DNA of 64,000 nucleotides from Bog-473 sp963828505 (GCA_963828505.1 CAWHFM010000018.1:124001-188000), one strand, 5' to 3'. Positions 9,053-17,824 are shown, counted from the first letter of the stretch. Notes: generated from the sequence alone by a model not told the origin. Program-made: numbers and translations.

Positions 9053-10348
9053 TCAGCCCATCCGGCGACGCGAGAGTCGCTTCGCGTGCCACTTTCGCGT
9101 CGGATCTTGCATCGATCCTTCAGCCTCTCGGTCTTCAAGCAACCTGAAGGTCAATGAGGATTCGGGCGGCGCAGCAACGGAAGGGCGTTCGGCGTTCGGT
9201 CGACGACGTGCAGTGAAAGCTGCCGCGAGCCCCAGGCCAAGCAGTAAGAGAACCAGACCGACCGTACCCCCCTGGCTCTTGGGAGCACGGGTGCCAGCCA
9301 GCTGGCTCCCCGAGGCAGGGGTGGAGACAGCGCCTGGGGAACTCGAGGATGGTCCGGAAGTGGCCGATAGCACTCCCGTCGCCGTCGCCGTCGCCGTCGC
9401 CGTCGTCGCCGTCGAACTGAAGCCGGCGGCGGTCGCCGTCGTAGCTTGGTCGACCGTAATTGCTCCTTGCATCATGGCAGAGCCGTAGATGGCGCAGAAA
9501 TAGTTGTACGTGCCAGGGCTGGTAAACGTGAAGGAGTAGGTACCTCCAGCGGCATTGATTGTCGGTGATGATGGCCCGCTCTGGCCGCCGTTGCCTGGGC
9601 CGTTCCCGGAGCACGTGGACGGGTCGCATCTGGTGACGGTGTGCGGTGCTGTGGAGTTGTTTACCCAAGTCACGGTGTCACCCGCATTTACTGCGAGCGA
9701 TGAGGGGTTATAGCAGAACATCGAGGTCCCACAGTTGGGAGTGCCGTCGATGGCAATCGTGTACGTAAACGCACCCGACGACTGACGAGTCGCTGCTGCG
9801 TGGGTCGCGACTATCGTAGCAGAGGTGGGGGGAACGGGTGTCGGTGCAGTACTACCTGTGGCTACGGTCGTGTTCGTAGCCGCGACGACCGTAATCTTCC
9901 CGTGCAACATCGCGTGGCCGTGTATGGCGCTGTAGTACTTGTACTTGCCAGGTCTGGTGAAGGTGAAGGTGAAGCTGCCTCCGCTCGCATTGATTGCGGG
10001 TGATGACGGTCCGCTCTGGCGGCCGCCGCGGCCGGGCCCGTTTCCAGGGCATGCCGATGGGTCGCACGTGGTGACGGTGTGCGGAACCGTGGAGTTGTTT
10101 ACCCAAGTCACGGTGTCTCCCGCGGTTACCGTGAGCGATGACGGGCTGTAGCAGAACATCGAGGTACCACAGTTGGGTGCGCCGTTGATGGCGATCGTAT
10201 ACGTAGCGGCGCTCGCCAGATCAGGATGAGCCAGCACAATTGGGGCCGTTTCGGACAACGCGAACAGAAGGACAATCAAAATTCGCCGCAGGACAACTCC
10301 TCTCGCGTCCTCCGAAGCCCTGAGGTTTCGGGCGAGAAGTGCATCCAT
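9053..10348 (-). CDS. Secreted, C-terminally anchored protein with two cupredoxin domains
   Basis: A 431-residue exported protein. A hydrophobic signal segment lies near residues 20-47, followed by two homologous plastocyanin-like domains (about 48-155 and 194-300), each with NCGTSMFCY and the copper-type VPHTVT/APHTVT His (H90, H236). A Thr/Ser/Ala-rich linker encoded partly by GCCGTC repeats leads to a C-terminal membrane helix near residues 365-385 and a basic tail. In domain 1 the usual ligand Cys is Ser (S140) while His143 and Met147 remain; in domain 2 Cys285 remains but the His is Tyr288. Each domain thus lacks one ligand. Likely a surface electron-transfer or copper-binding relative; activity uncertain. 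Start not firmly fixed. Confidence 0.8.
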   Translation of the reverse strand: MDALLARNLRASEDARGVVLRRILIVLLFALSETAPIVLAHPDLASAATYTIAINGAPNCGTSMFCYSPSSLTVTAGDTVTWVNNSTVPHTVTTCDPSACPGNGPGRGGRQSGPSSPAINASGGSFTFTFTRPGKYKYYSAIHGHAMLHGKITVVAATNTTVATGSTAPTPVPPTSATIVATHAAATRQSSGAFTYTIAIDGTPNCGTSMFCYNPSSLAVNAGDTVTWVNNSTAPHTVTRCDPSTCSGNGPGNGGQSGPSSPTINAAGGTYSFTFTSPGTYNYFCAIYGSAMMQGAITVDQATTATAAGFSSTATTATATATATGVLSATSGPSSSSPGAVSTPASGSQLAGTRAPKSQGGTVGLVLLLLGLGLAAAFTARRRPNAERPSVAAPPESSLTFRLLEDREAEGSMQDPTRKWHAKRLSRRRMG

Positions 10349-10804
10349 CTACTCGCCATCTCGAAATCCGTCTATTGACAAAGAGACCGTCCTGAGTCGT
10401 CCCACCGTTCCTATGTTCGGGCTCGAGCGAGGTCGGCTGCGCACGGCGGTCTCTTCGGACACCAGGGCCTAAAGCCCCCATACAGCGAATCCGTCGTCAC
10501 GCGAAGGTGAAAAGGGGTCTTCGCCTTGGCCAAGACGATCCCGGGCGCCGAAGTGACCTGATCGTGCGTGTTGTACGCGCCGCAGCACGTTGCGGATCTT
10601 TCGAACGGCGCGTCCTGGGCATCGACCGGAGGATTGGCGGTTACCTTCGCCGTGGCGCACCTAGTGGCCGCGCTTCCGATCGCTGGCGACATTGTTCCCA
10701 CCTCCGTTTCGGTCGGTGAACAACATGACTTCCGCGAGAATTCGATTGTAGGGCTCGGCTGTCCGGGTGTCGACCAGGGCAGCTGAATGCAACGCAGGCG
10801 ATAT
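10349..10804. other. Intergenic stretch without recognised gene
   Basis: 456 bp with short frames on both strands that lack motifs. It lies downstream of the truncated nucleotidyltransferase remnant and may include decayed parts of that gene. Confidence 0.4.
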
Positions 10805-11062
10805 CTACGTGACCCCGTGACTTGGCGCAGGCACCCGTCTGGTCTCGGAAGGCCCTGTCAGAGCGGGACGAGCGGCCAGCACGACGAAGAGCTCGGCGGA
10901 TTCCGAGAGGTCGGCCTGCACCTGGCCCAGACGGGCCACCACCGCGAGCCCGCCGATCAGGGCGAAGTGCTCGAGCGACACCGAGGTGACCAACGTTTCG
11001 AGGGCGAGAACGAGCCTGCGGGTCTCGCCGTACTCGTCCAGGAGCCGCACCTCACCAGACAC
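10805..11062 (-). pseudogene. Truncated nucleotidyltransferase (AbiEii-like) remnant
   Basis: An 85-residue frame beginning with a GTG that overlaps the stop of the upstream AbiEi-like gene. Residues about 15-35 read LVTSVSLEHFALIGGLAVVARLGQ, the start of an AbiEii-type nucleotidyltransferase (GG near the catalytic site). After that the expected Asp-containing catalytic strand is absent and the frame ends 45 codons later in unrelated sequence. A full toxin would be about 200-300 residues. I read this as a deletion remnant of a type IV toxin-antitoxin toxin gene. Confidence 0.55.
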
Positions 11063-12014
11063 GGATATGTCCTTCTGGGGTCCAAGCGTCGAGGATCTCC
11101 CGTCCTCGACCAGGATCCTGAGCAAGGTCAAGAGCGACAACGACGTGGTTGGCCACGGGGAATTCTTCGTGGATCCCGGCCTCGATGCTGAAGCCATGAC
11201 GCGACGGACACAGGGCGACACTGGCCGCCGCAGGCTCCTCATCGGCCAGCCCTACGGATGACAGGAGGTGACGCAAGTTCCACCGGTCGTCCACGTAGAT
11301 CTCGGGGGACCAGTCGGATGTGGCGACTACGGGGGCCTTGTGCCAGATGGCTCCCAGGGTGCCGCTCAGGCGGTACATGGATGCAGGCGGTGGGGTGGCG
11401 GCCAGGGGGTACCACCGGGGCGACCATTCGTCGGCAAGCGCATTGAACAGGTCCGGGATCAGGGGTTGTCCCGTGCGTTCGACGAGCCCGGCGTTGCGCA
11501 TGGCGGCAAGGAGCTCCGATGCTCGGCCGGGCGAGCGCTCTGTGCGGCGGGCGATCTCCATGGTCCCAAGCCGCTCCGCCGGGGAGAGCAGCAGAGCTAT
11601 GGCCACGTCACATCCCGTCGCCGAGAACAGGTCCACGACCCGGTCGGTGGGCTCGGCTACAAGCGGTGGGACGTCGGTGTCCACGAAGAGCCCCGGCCAT
11701 CGGAGGCGAAGGTGACCCCTCCGGTCCAACCAGCCGATGCCGCTCGAACTGAGCACGTCGCGCGCCGGCATCGAGATGCGATCCGCCACCACCAAGACAC
11801 CATCGGCCTTCGCCGCCCTGGCGTGCTTGCGCATTTGTGCCACGACCCCGCCGACATCGGATTCGGTGACGCGGTTCTTCACCTCAATGAGCAGGATCTG
11901 GTCGCCCACCTCCAAGAGGAGGTCGGGCCGGAGATGGGTGGAGATATCGAGATCGCTCAGGGTCCGCCGGACCTCGTCAGGTCCGGGGCCATCCTTCGTC
12001 CTTCGTGGCGCCAC
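11052..12014 (-). CDS. AbiEi-like regulator with PD-(D/E)xK-like N-terminal region and winged helix
   Basis: A 320-residue protein. The N-terminal 120 residues have a restriction-endonuclease-like core: DLLLEVGDQILLIEVKNR (Asp and E-x-K arrangement) and GIGWLDRRGHLRLRWPGLFV. A winged-helix region (MEIARRTERSPGRASELLAAM, about residues 150-175) follows, then a variable C-terminal half. This layout matches actinobacterial AbiEi-family antitoxins as I know them, which repress their own promoter. It starts at a GTG with no ribosome binding site; TAGACT lies seven bases upstream, fitting leaderless transcription. The overlapping partner gene is truncated, so the module may be non-functional. Confidence 0.65.
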   Translation of the reverse strand: MAPRRTKDGPGPDEVRRTLSDLDISTHLRPDLLLEVGDQILLIEVKNRVTESDVGGVVAQMRKHARAAKADGVLVVADRISMPARDVLSSSGIGWLDRRGHLRLRWPGLFVDTDVPPLVAEPTDRVVDLFSATGCDVAIALLLSPAERLGTMEIARRTERSPGRASELLAAMRNAGLVERTGQPLIPDLFNALADEWSPRWYPLAATPPPASMYRLSGTLGAIWHKAPVVATSDWSPEIYVDDRWNLRHLLSSVGLADEEPAAASVALCPSRHGFSIEAGIHEEFPVANHVVVALDLAQDPGRGREILDAWTPEGHIRVW

Positions 12015-12057
12015 GAATACGAGTCTAGTTGTTCTTCAGTCTTCGTGGCGCCACGAA
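12002..12057 (-). promoter_or_regulatory. Two 16-bp palindromes flanking the -10 of the AbiEi-like gene
   Basis: The perfect palindrome TTCGTGGCGCCACGAA occurs at 12002-12017, covering the GTG start, and at 12042-12057, with 40 bp between centres. A TAGACT -10-like hexamer (minus strand) lies between them, seven bases before the start codon. AbiEi antitoxins autoregulate through inverted repeats, so these are probable operators. Confidence 0.65.
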
Positions 12058-12120
12058 TAGCGAAGAGAGGGTGGGCCAGTGGTGGCGGGTCCGACTGCAT
12101 TGTTGGCGGACTCGCGCCGG

Positions 12121-12585
12121 TCAGCTAACCGATCCCGGCCATGCTGGCGCTGGCTCGGTTCCGACATGGCCCAAGCTGCGTAGAAGTCCAGTGCGCAGCT
12201 CGGCCGGCGAAGACACGAGTTGTCGCATGATTTGGAACGATCCCTCAGCATCCACGTTCGTGACGGCCAACGCGACATGTTCGACTTCACTAAGGCGATC
12301 TCCGAGGGCCAGGCGCTCCCGAAGGGCCATTTCCAACACCCGTGCGCCACTCCGACTCCACCGAACCGGACGCTCTGGGAGCGCCGGTCCGACGATCGCG
12401 ATCAACCGTTCGACCTCGGCTGGGGTCACACGAGTACCGGCGAAGATCGTCGCTGGCCCTGGGGCGGTCGTCACAATGCCGAGGAGGAGGTGCTCTGAGC
12501 CGGCGGCGGGAGCGCCGAAACGGCGGGATTCCACGTAGGCGGCATAGATCGCGACTTTGGCGTTGTCACTGAACCCCTCGAACAT
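12121..12585 (-). CDS. Stand-alone Clp N-terminal domain protein
   Basis: A 154-residue protein consisting of a Clp-N (ClpA/ClpC amino-terminal) double repeat: MFEGFSDNAKVAIYAAYVESRR with SEHLLLGIV, then LPERPVRWSRSGARVLEMALRER with EHVALAV. There is no AAA+ ATPase domain. In ClpC this domain binds substrates and adaptors; free versions may act as adaptors or decoys but their role is not known. The ATG beginning MFEGFSD is taken as start. A second stand-alone Clp-N protein is at 37778-38668. Confidence 0.8.
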   Translation of the reverse strand: MFEGFSDNAKVAIYAAYVESRRFGAPAAGSEHLLLGIVTTAPGPATIFAGTRVTPAEVERLIAIVGPALPERPVRWSRSGARVLEMALRERLALGDRLSEVEHVALAVTNVDAEGSFQIMRQLVSSPAELRTGLLRSLGHVGTEPAPAWPGSVS

Positions 12586-12795
12586 CCTCATCAGCATCGC
12601 ACCAGCGGCCCGCCTGCGGCAGCTTCAGGCCTATCGGCTGTCTCAGTTGTCGAACCCCATGCGGCAACGGCCCAAGTCAGCCAGGGTCAGGTGCCCGGAG
12701 GCGTCCCGGTTAGCCCGCCCGATGACGATTTTCGATGAGGAACGTCAACCGGTCAGCAGGTGTCCCCAATCCGCGAGCAAAACGTCGCCCGGGGG

Positions 12796-12822
12796 GTCGC
12801 CCCGACCGCCGGGCTGGGTGCA
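12796..12822 (+). repeat. Dispersed repeat, copy 1
   Basis: GTCGCCCCGACCGCCGGGCT with trailing GGGTGCA; left-most copy, before the methyltransferase 3' end. Confidence 0.5.
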
Positions 12823-12856
12823 CCTGGTCGGTACGTCGGGGCGGCTGCGAGGGCGA

Positions 12857-13420
12857 TCAGGTCTTCGTAGCGCTGAACTTGATTCGATGAAACCCAGCTC
12901 GGATGTCCACGTTACGCAATCCGGCAGCGTGCAAACGCCACTCAAGGGTGTCGGGATCAAGCGGCACGAACGTGTCGCCGCTGTGGTGCAGTCGAGCAAA
13001 GGCACTGTCGAGAGGATCTTCCCCGAAGAGCCACCCTCCCTGGCGAAGCACCCGGTCGATCTCCATGAAGATCTGGTCTTGTAGTTCGACCGTCGGAACG
13101 TGGTGGAACATCGAGAAGCAGCAGACAGCGGAGAAACGGTCGGTTGGCAACTCGCTTCTTACGGCGTCGCCCTCGAGTACCGTGACATTGGTACCGGCGA
13201 GACGCGTCGCCAGTGCTTTGGCGAGGGCGGGATCGCTTTCGAGGGCCGTCACCAAGGCCGCATTCACCCTCAGGAGGTCGGTCGTGAGCCCCGGACCCGG
13301 GCCGATCTCCAACACGTCCTCACCAAGGCGCGGTGTCTCCTCCAACCAGGGCAGGAGTTCGGCTCGGAGCCATCGTGCCCGCTCTGGGCTCGACAGATTC
13401 CGAAGGTGTGAGTTGTTCAT
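12857..13420 (-). CDS. Class I SAM-dependent methyltransferase
   Basis: A 187-residue soluble methyltransferase. Motif I is VLEIGPGPGLTTDLL near residue 37, motif II region has TALESDP, and motif IV is FSAVCCFSMFHHVP. The C-terminal part carries VLRQGGWLFGEDP. This is the UbiE/type-11 fold; substrate is unknown. The ATG beginning MNNSHLRN is chosen because upstream sequence is low-complexity. It lies between two copies of the dispersed CCCCNNACGCCGG repeat, sharing its interval with the lipoprotein gene on the opposite strand. Confidence 0.85.
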   Translation of the reverse strand: MNNSHLRNLSSPERARWLRAELLPWLEETPRLGEDVLEIGPGPGLTTDLLRVNAALVTALESDPALAKALATRLAGTNVTVLEGDAVRSELPTDRFSAVCCFSMFHHVPTVELQDQIFMEIDRVLRQGGWLFGEDPLDSAFARLHHSGDTFVPLDPDTLEWRLHAAGLRNVDIRAGFHRIKFSATKT

Positions 13421-13634
13421 CGGGGCCACAGAGGCAGTCTGCCAAGGCGAGCGACACCACGGGGTTACCGCCCCACTTCGCCGGGCCGAGGTGCCACCCA
13501 GGCACTTATGGGCCTGGGATACCGACAGCCTTCCGTGAACAGAACGTGACGGCGACGCACGCCCCTTCCGCTCGTGGTGCACACTCGGGGAGAGCGGTGA
13601 CCCCGCGAGCCGAATAGGAGATGGGAACCACCTG

Positions 13635-14189
13635 GTGAAGCGTGCCTCTCAGTGCCTGTGGACAGCCGCATTCCTTCTTGCGGCTCTGATCCTTGGTGCG
13701 TGCCGCACGACGACCGTAGCGATGGCACCTGTCAGCCATGGCTCCAAGCTCACGACGACGTCGATCGTCCATCCTCAACCCGCCAAAGGAAGCTCCGGCT
13801 CCTCAAGGCAGACGTTGCCAGCGCCGCCATCCCCCACATCGGGAGTGCAGTCGCCGACATCAGGATCGGTGTCGACGACGACATCCTCCCCGGGCAATAC
13901 CACCACGACACTGTCGACCACCGACGAGGCGGACAGAGAGGCTTGTTGGGCGGCGACCGTCATCTACCAGCCCGGGGGGACCGTCCCGCCAGGTGGGTAT
14001 CACGTGACGATCCCCGAAGCGCAGGCCCTTGAAGCCGACTTGCAACAGGGTTCCAGCGCATTTCAGATCGAAGCCGCCGCTCTCCAACAGGCCATCGACG
14101 CCAATGACGAATCCCAGATGTTCGCCATATTCCAGGACATCTTGTCTGAAAGCGAATGTGCGAAGTACGACGTTACGGTTCCTACCTGA
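13635..14189 (+). CDS. Putative secreted lipoprotein
   Basis: A 184-residue protein with a lipoprotein signal: MKRASQ, a hydrophobic stretch and lipobox LGAC with Cys at residue 23. A Thr/Ser/Pro-rich linker of about 75 residues follows, then a small C-terminal domain (EADREACWAATVIYQPGG to the end) with two conserved-looking cysteines and helical segments. I do not recognise the domain. It would be anchored to the outer face of the membrane. The GTG at 13635 is the likely start. A repeat copy lies 23 bp after its stop. Confidence 0.65.
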   Translation: MKRASQCLWTAAFLLAALILGACRTTTVAMAPVSHGSKLTTTSIVHPQPAKGSSGSSRQTLPAPPSPTSGVQSPTSGSVSTTTSSPGNTTTTLSTTDEADREACWAATVIYQPGGTVPPGGYHVTIPEAQALEADLQQGSSAFQIEAAALQQAIDANDESQMFAIFQDILSESECAKYDVTVPT

Positions 14190-14211
14190 CGGGAGTCACC
14201 TCGCCGAGTGG

Positions 14212-14239
14212 GGGGACCCAGTCGCCGGGACTGGGTGAC
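14212..14239 (+). repeat. Dispersed repeat, copy 2
   Basis: Contains the perfect hairpin CCCAGTC-GCCGG-GACTGGG; 23 bp after the lipoprotein stop. Confidence 0.6.
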
Positions 14240-14277
14240 GGTCCTTACAGCTGGAAAATGAGATCCCGAGATGCTCG

Positions 14278-15252
14278 TCAAATCGCCGCGAGATGCTCTT
14301 CGACGGTCCCCGCGATCAAGGGATCCCGATCGTTGTCCATTAAGAACAGAGCATGCCGCAGACGAAATGCTGTTTCAAGCGGCGCAGGATCGGGGTCCAA
14401 GCCTCGTTCGATGGCATAGGGCTCCCATGCTTGTGCCCACAACTGCGAGAACTCAGCCCGGTGGCGACGCCAAAGCTCAGTTCCCCACTCGCTGAGATCG
14501 AAGTCCCAAAACGGATGGTCGATGCGCGCGGTCTCCCAGTCAAGGACGCCCGTGAGCTGCTCGTCGACGACGAGAAGTTGATCCTCATGCAAATCGCCGT
14601 GCACGAGTACATGGGAGAACTCAGAAGCCGCCTCCATGCGCGCTGTCCACCGCTCGATTCGGCCGGCGGATGCCAGACGATCGGCTGCTTCAGCAACGGC
14701 GTGTCGAGTTGTGGCAGGGTCCAGGGCGCGACGAAGCCAGCGATTGTCGGAGCGATCGTGGTGAGCGGGTGGTCGGGAGCCAGCGATCTCGGGGGGTGCC
14801 AATGCATGCCACTGAGCGATTGCGTGACCCAGCTGATCGAACAGATAACCTGCGTCGGTTGGGTGAGTACCGGGCAGTCGGGAGACAGCGGCGAACCGAT
14901 GGGGATAAATGGTCTGGTTCTGCCATTCGCCCAGAAGTCGGGGCACAGCTTGAAGTCCCATAGGTTCCAGCGCTCGGTACGTTGCTAACTCGCGCTCGAA
15001 CCACTCGACATCGGGGGCCTCTCGAGGAAACAAGAACGCGCACGCTTTGGATAGGAGCACAAACTTGTTCCAGCCGGTGAAGTCGACATCCAATTGCTCG
15101 TCCCCGAGGTGAACCAACTCGCGAAAACGGCTCAGACGCGGCGGGATGAGAACGGCCCACACGGGATCGCCCCTCACCATCGGCTGCGCCTCCAGAGGGC
15201 CGAGCGCGCCCAAGCGGCTGCCGGCGATGTCGCGGTTCACATTGCTAAGCAT
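14278..15252 (-). CDS. Aminoglycoside phosphotransferase (APH) family kinase
   Basis: A 324-residue protein of the APH/ChoK kinase-like fold. The catalytic loop is VLVHGDLHEDQLL near residue 212 and the metal-binding Asp is in GVLDWETARIDHP. The N-terminal lobe is divergent, with FVLLSKACAFLFPRE as the likely Lys-containing strand. The family includes antibiotic, choline and homoserine kinases; resistance should not be assumed. It sits between repeat copies at 14212 and 15277 and is one of four APH-fold genes in the mosaic. Confidence 0.85.
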   Translation of the reverse strand: MLSNVNRDIAGSRLGALGPLEAQPMVRGDPVWAVLIPPRLSRFRELVHLGDEQLDVDFTGWNKFVLLSKACAFLFPREAPDVEWFERELATYRALEPMGLQAVPRLLGEWQNQTIYPHRFAAVSRLPGTHPTDAGYLFDQLGHAIAQWHALAPPEIAGSRPPAHHDRSDNRWLRRALDPATTRHAVAEAADRLASAGRIERWTARMEAASEFSHVLVHGDLHEDQLLVVDEQLTGVLDWETARIDHPFWDFDLSEWGTELWRRHRAEFSQLWAQAWEPYAIERGLDPDPAPLETAFRLRHALFLMDNDRDPLIAGTVEEHLAAI

Positions 15253-15276
15253 CTCAGGGTTCAGACTCCAGCAAAT

Positions 15277-15300
15277 TGTGCCTCCGAACGCCGGGAGGGT
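15277..15300 (+). repeat. Dispersed repeat, copy 3
   Basis: GTGCCTCCGAACGCCGGGAG core, between the APH and GFA genes. Confidence 0.65.
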
Positions 15301-15362
15301 ATGCAGCTCGACAGCGTGTGGGTAGCGTCTCGACAGGCTTCAGAGGATCCGTTGCGGGTTAC

Positions 15363-15788
15363 CTACTTCGACCGGAAGCCATCGAACTGCTCGGCCCCTG
15401 CCACGGGCTGCAACCAGTGATGGCGGTAGGGCAGATGGAGCTCCGCCGTGGGCGCCGGGAAGTCCGGATCAGCGAAACTGCCTACGGCAATTGCCAGGAC
15501 CGGTCGACCCTCGAAGGTCCAGAACACCGTTGACCCGCACGTTGGACAAAAGTGAGAGCTGATCTCGTCACCGTTGGTCGTTCCTACGCCTTTGCTCTCC
15601 AACCCGTTGTAAATCATTGTCTCGCCCGTGATCGCTATGCCGTGAGCATCGGGGAAGACCGCGCTCACTTGGAAAACACTCCCTGTGCGCTTCTGGCAGA
15701 AATCGCAGTGGCAGGTCACGACGGCGACCGGTTCGTTCTCAACCGTGACTTGCACCTGTCCACACGCGCATTCGGCAGTTCGAGGCAT
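15363..15788 (-). CDS. GFA / CENP-V family zinc protein
   Basis: A 141-residue protein of the glutathione-dependent formaldehyde-activating enzyme-like family. Zinc ligands appear as CACGQV near residue 7, CHCDFCQKRTG near residue 27 and CPTCGSTVFW near residue 80. Members often bind two zinc ions; most are not true formaldehyde-activating enzymes and their substrates are unknown. A single gene between repeat copies at 15277 and 15847. Confidence 0.9.
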   Translation of the reverse strand: MPRTAECACGQVQVTVENEPVAVVTCHCDFCQKRTGSVFQVSAVFPDAHGIAITGETMIYNGLESKGVGTTNGDEISSHFCPTCGSTVFWTFEGRPVLAIAVGSFADPDFPAPTAELHLPYRHHWLQPVAGAEQFDGFRSK

Positions 15789-15846
15789 GACTCAATTGTT
15801 CGCATAGGGCTGCGCGGCAGGCAACTCGCACGCAGGGTCCCTACGA

Positions 15847-15866
15847 GTACCCGAAGGCCGGGTCGG
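15847..15866 (+). repeat. Dispersed repeat, copy 4
   Basis: GTACCCGAAGGCCGGGTCGG; right of the GFA gene. Confidence 0.5.
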
Positions 15867-15911
15867 AGCCTTACGCAACTAAGAGTCGGTCGAGCGCGCG
15901 AAGATTGGTCG

Positions 15912-16646
15912 GTGGGATGGGAAGCACTCAAGCAGTGGGGAGACGACGTCGCTCGCATCGAGCCGCTCACCGGTGGAGTCGCCAACGACGTTTGGAGCGT
16001 GCGCGTGAGCGGGCAGCTCGCGGTCGGTCGTCTCGGTGCCAGGAGCGACGCAGATCTCGCGTGGGAGACTGAACTCCTCCAACACCTCGACCGTGAAGGT
16101 CTGACCGTGCCGCTGCCAATTTCTACGGCGGACGGGCGGCTGTTCGCCGAAGGTCTGGTAGTGATGACCTACGTGGAGGGCGGACAGCCCGAGACGCAAG
16201 CCGACTGGCGTCGCGTGGCCGAGACGCTCCGCCAGCTGCATCGGTTGACGGAGGACTGGCCGCAGCGCCCGGGCTGGCGATCGTCGACCGACCTCCTGCA
16301 CGCCGAGACCGGGACCAAGGTCGACCTCGGCGCGATGCCGACTGAGGGCGTTGCTCGATGCCGAGCAGCGTGGACACGGCTCACCGGACGTAAGACATGC
16401 GTCGTCCACGGCGACCCCAACAACCTTGGCAACGTCCGCTTGACCCCAAATCGGATCGCGCTGATCGATTGGGACGAGTCGCACGTCGACGTCCCCGACC
16501 TCGACCTGGTGCTGCCCTACAACGCCGCCGGTCTCGACGCCGGGGCGTACGACATCGCCGCGCAAGCATCGGCCGCATGGGAAGCCGCCGTCTGCTGGGA
16601 CGACGAGTACTCGGTCAAGCGGCTCGCCGAAGTTCGAGGGGTCTGA
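15912..16646 (+). CDS. APH family kinase
   Basis: A 244-residue APH-fold kinase. Glycine-rich start TGGVANDVWSVRV, then the regulatory strand VVMTYVEGG, catalytic loop CVVHGDPNNLGNVR near residue 158 and IALIDWDESHVDVPDLDL. The start is uncertain; GTG at 15912 is taken because upstream sequence includes a repeat copy (15847-15866). The product resembles small phosphotransferases common in gene cassettes. Substrate unknown. Confidence 0.8.
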   Translation: MGWEALKQWGDDVARIEPLTGGVANDVWSVRVSGQLAVGRLGARSDADLAWETELLQHLDREGLTVPLPISTADGRLFAEGLVVMTYVEGGQPETQADWRRVAETLRQLHRLTEDWPQRPGWRSSTDLLHAETGTKVDLGAMPTEGVARCRAAWTRLTGRKTCVVHGDPNNLGNVRLTPNRIALIDWDESHVDVPDLDLVLPYNAAGLDAGAYDIAAQASAAWEAAVCWDDEYSVKRLAEVRGV

Positions 16647-16740
16647 GCAGCGCCAGCGAGTGGTGTTCAGCCCACTCTTGGTGGGGCGGCTGCTCCATCT
16701 AGTGCTTCGCACGATCGAACCAAACTCCGGCAGTCACTGG

Positions 16741-16769
16741 CTGCCCCCGTGGCCGGAATGGTGGGGCAG
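16741..16769 (+). repeat. Dispersed repeat, copy 5
   Basis: CTGCCCCCGTGGCCGGAATG then GTGGGGCAG; outer dyad TGCCCC/GGGGCA. Confidence 0.65.
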
Positions 16770-16827
16770 TTCGGCACCGTGGGCGCAGCCCTTTGTTCCG
16801 ATCGCGGCCTCCTGCCAGGATTGACAG

Positions 16828-17670
16828 GTGGCAGTCGAGGGTGGCCCTCCTGGAGACATCTCCGCGCTGTTCGGAGTTGAACGAGGGCGCTTACTGGACC
16901 TCTTGAACTCGCTTGAGCCGACGGACTGGTCTCGGGAGACTCCCTGTCCAGGGTGGAGTGTCCTCGGTCTCGTGAGCCATCTGGTCAACGGCGACCTCGG
17001 CGTCTTGTCACGTGACCGAGACCGCTATCTCGGAACTCCACCCCCCGATGGCGCCGATGAGTCCGAGTTCGTCCAATGGCTGGACGAACTGATGGAGGAG
17101 TGGGTTTCAGCGACGAGGGGGCTGAGCCCCAGGGTGGCCACCGGCCTGCTCGGCTGGAGCGGCCCTCAGGTCGTGGAGCACTTCGCGAGACAAGACCAAA
17201 TGGCGCGAACCGCATCTGTCCAATGGGCGGGGCCTGAGCTATCCCCTGTCTGGTTGAACCAAGTTCGGGAGCTGTCGGAGTTTTGGATTCATCGTCAGCA
17301 GCTTCTCGATGCCCTCGACCGAAAGCCTGACCTGCGAAGTGACGTCCTCGAACCTGTTTTCGACGGGTTGCGCTGGGCCTATCCGTACCGCCTGGCCAGC
17401 CAGACGCGACCGCTCGGAGACACCGTGACGATTGAAATATCAGGACCGGTGGCAGCGACGTGGCACATCGTTGCGTCCGAGCAGGGTTGGAACTTTGCCG
17501 AGGTCACGGGCAACCAAGTGGCGACCATTGCCATGAGCACCGACGAAGCCTGGAGATTGCTGACGAACAACTTGTCGCCGGAACGACAGGCGGCGCTCAC
17601 GACATCAGGAGATTCGGTCTTGCTCGAAGTCCTCCGCAACACTCGCGCCATCATCGGTTCAACCAAGTAG
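16828..17670 (+). CDS. Maleylpyruvate isomerase / mycothiol-dependent DinB-like family protein
   Basis: A 280-residue protein with an N-terminal DinB-like four-helix domain (TPCPGWSVLGLVSHLVNGD near residues 37-55; metal-type His in SHL; FWIHRQQLLDAL near residue 152) and a C-terminal beta-rich domain. This is the TIGR03083-type actinobacterial family, in which characterised members are mycothiol-dependent isomerases or transferases. Reaction here is not determined. GTG start. Its stop codon is followed within 3 bp by a repeat copy. Confidence 0.85.
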   Translation: MAVEGGPPGDISALFGVERGRLLDLLNSLEPTDWSRETPCPGWSVLGLVSHLVNGDLGVLSRDRDRYLGTPPPDGADESEFVQWLDELMEEWVSATRGLSPRVATGLLGWSGPQVVEHFARQDQMARTASVQWAGPELSPVWLNQVRELSEFWIHRQQLLDALDRKPDLRSDVLEPVFDGLRWAYPYRLASQTRPLGDTVTIEISGPVAATWHIVASEQGWNFAEVTGNQVATIAMSTDEAWRLLTNNLSPERQAALTTSGDSVLLEVLRNTRAIIGSTK

Positions 17671-17672
17671 AG

Positions 17673-17697
17673 GTGTCCCAGTACGCCGGTTCGAGGG
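17673..17697 (+). repeat. Dispersed repeat, copy 6
   Basis: GTGTCCCAGTACGCCGGTTC; 3 bp after the maleylpyruvate-isomerase-like gene. Confidence 0.7.
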
Positions 17698-17824
17698 GCG
17701 TTATCGCACTGGAGACGCTTGCTGGGGGCCCTCAGTCGCCGAGTTCATCGGCTCCCTGTGGCGCCTCCCCAGCTGCTCACTGATCCCTCAGTTGACCTGC
17801 ATCTCGGAGTACTTTCCTGTGGAG

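Noticed and set aside
9360..9420. GCCGTC tandem repeats as a functional DNA repeat
   Set aside because: They encode the Thr/Ala-rich linker of the cupredoxin protein; simple codon repetition explains them.
14278..15252. Calling the APH-fold genes antibiotic resistance genes
   Set aside because: The fold covers many small-molecule kinases and nothing in sequence or context identifies an antibiotic substrate.
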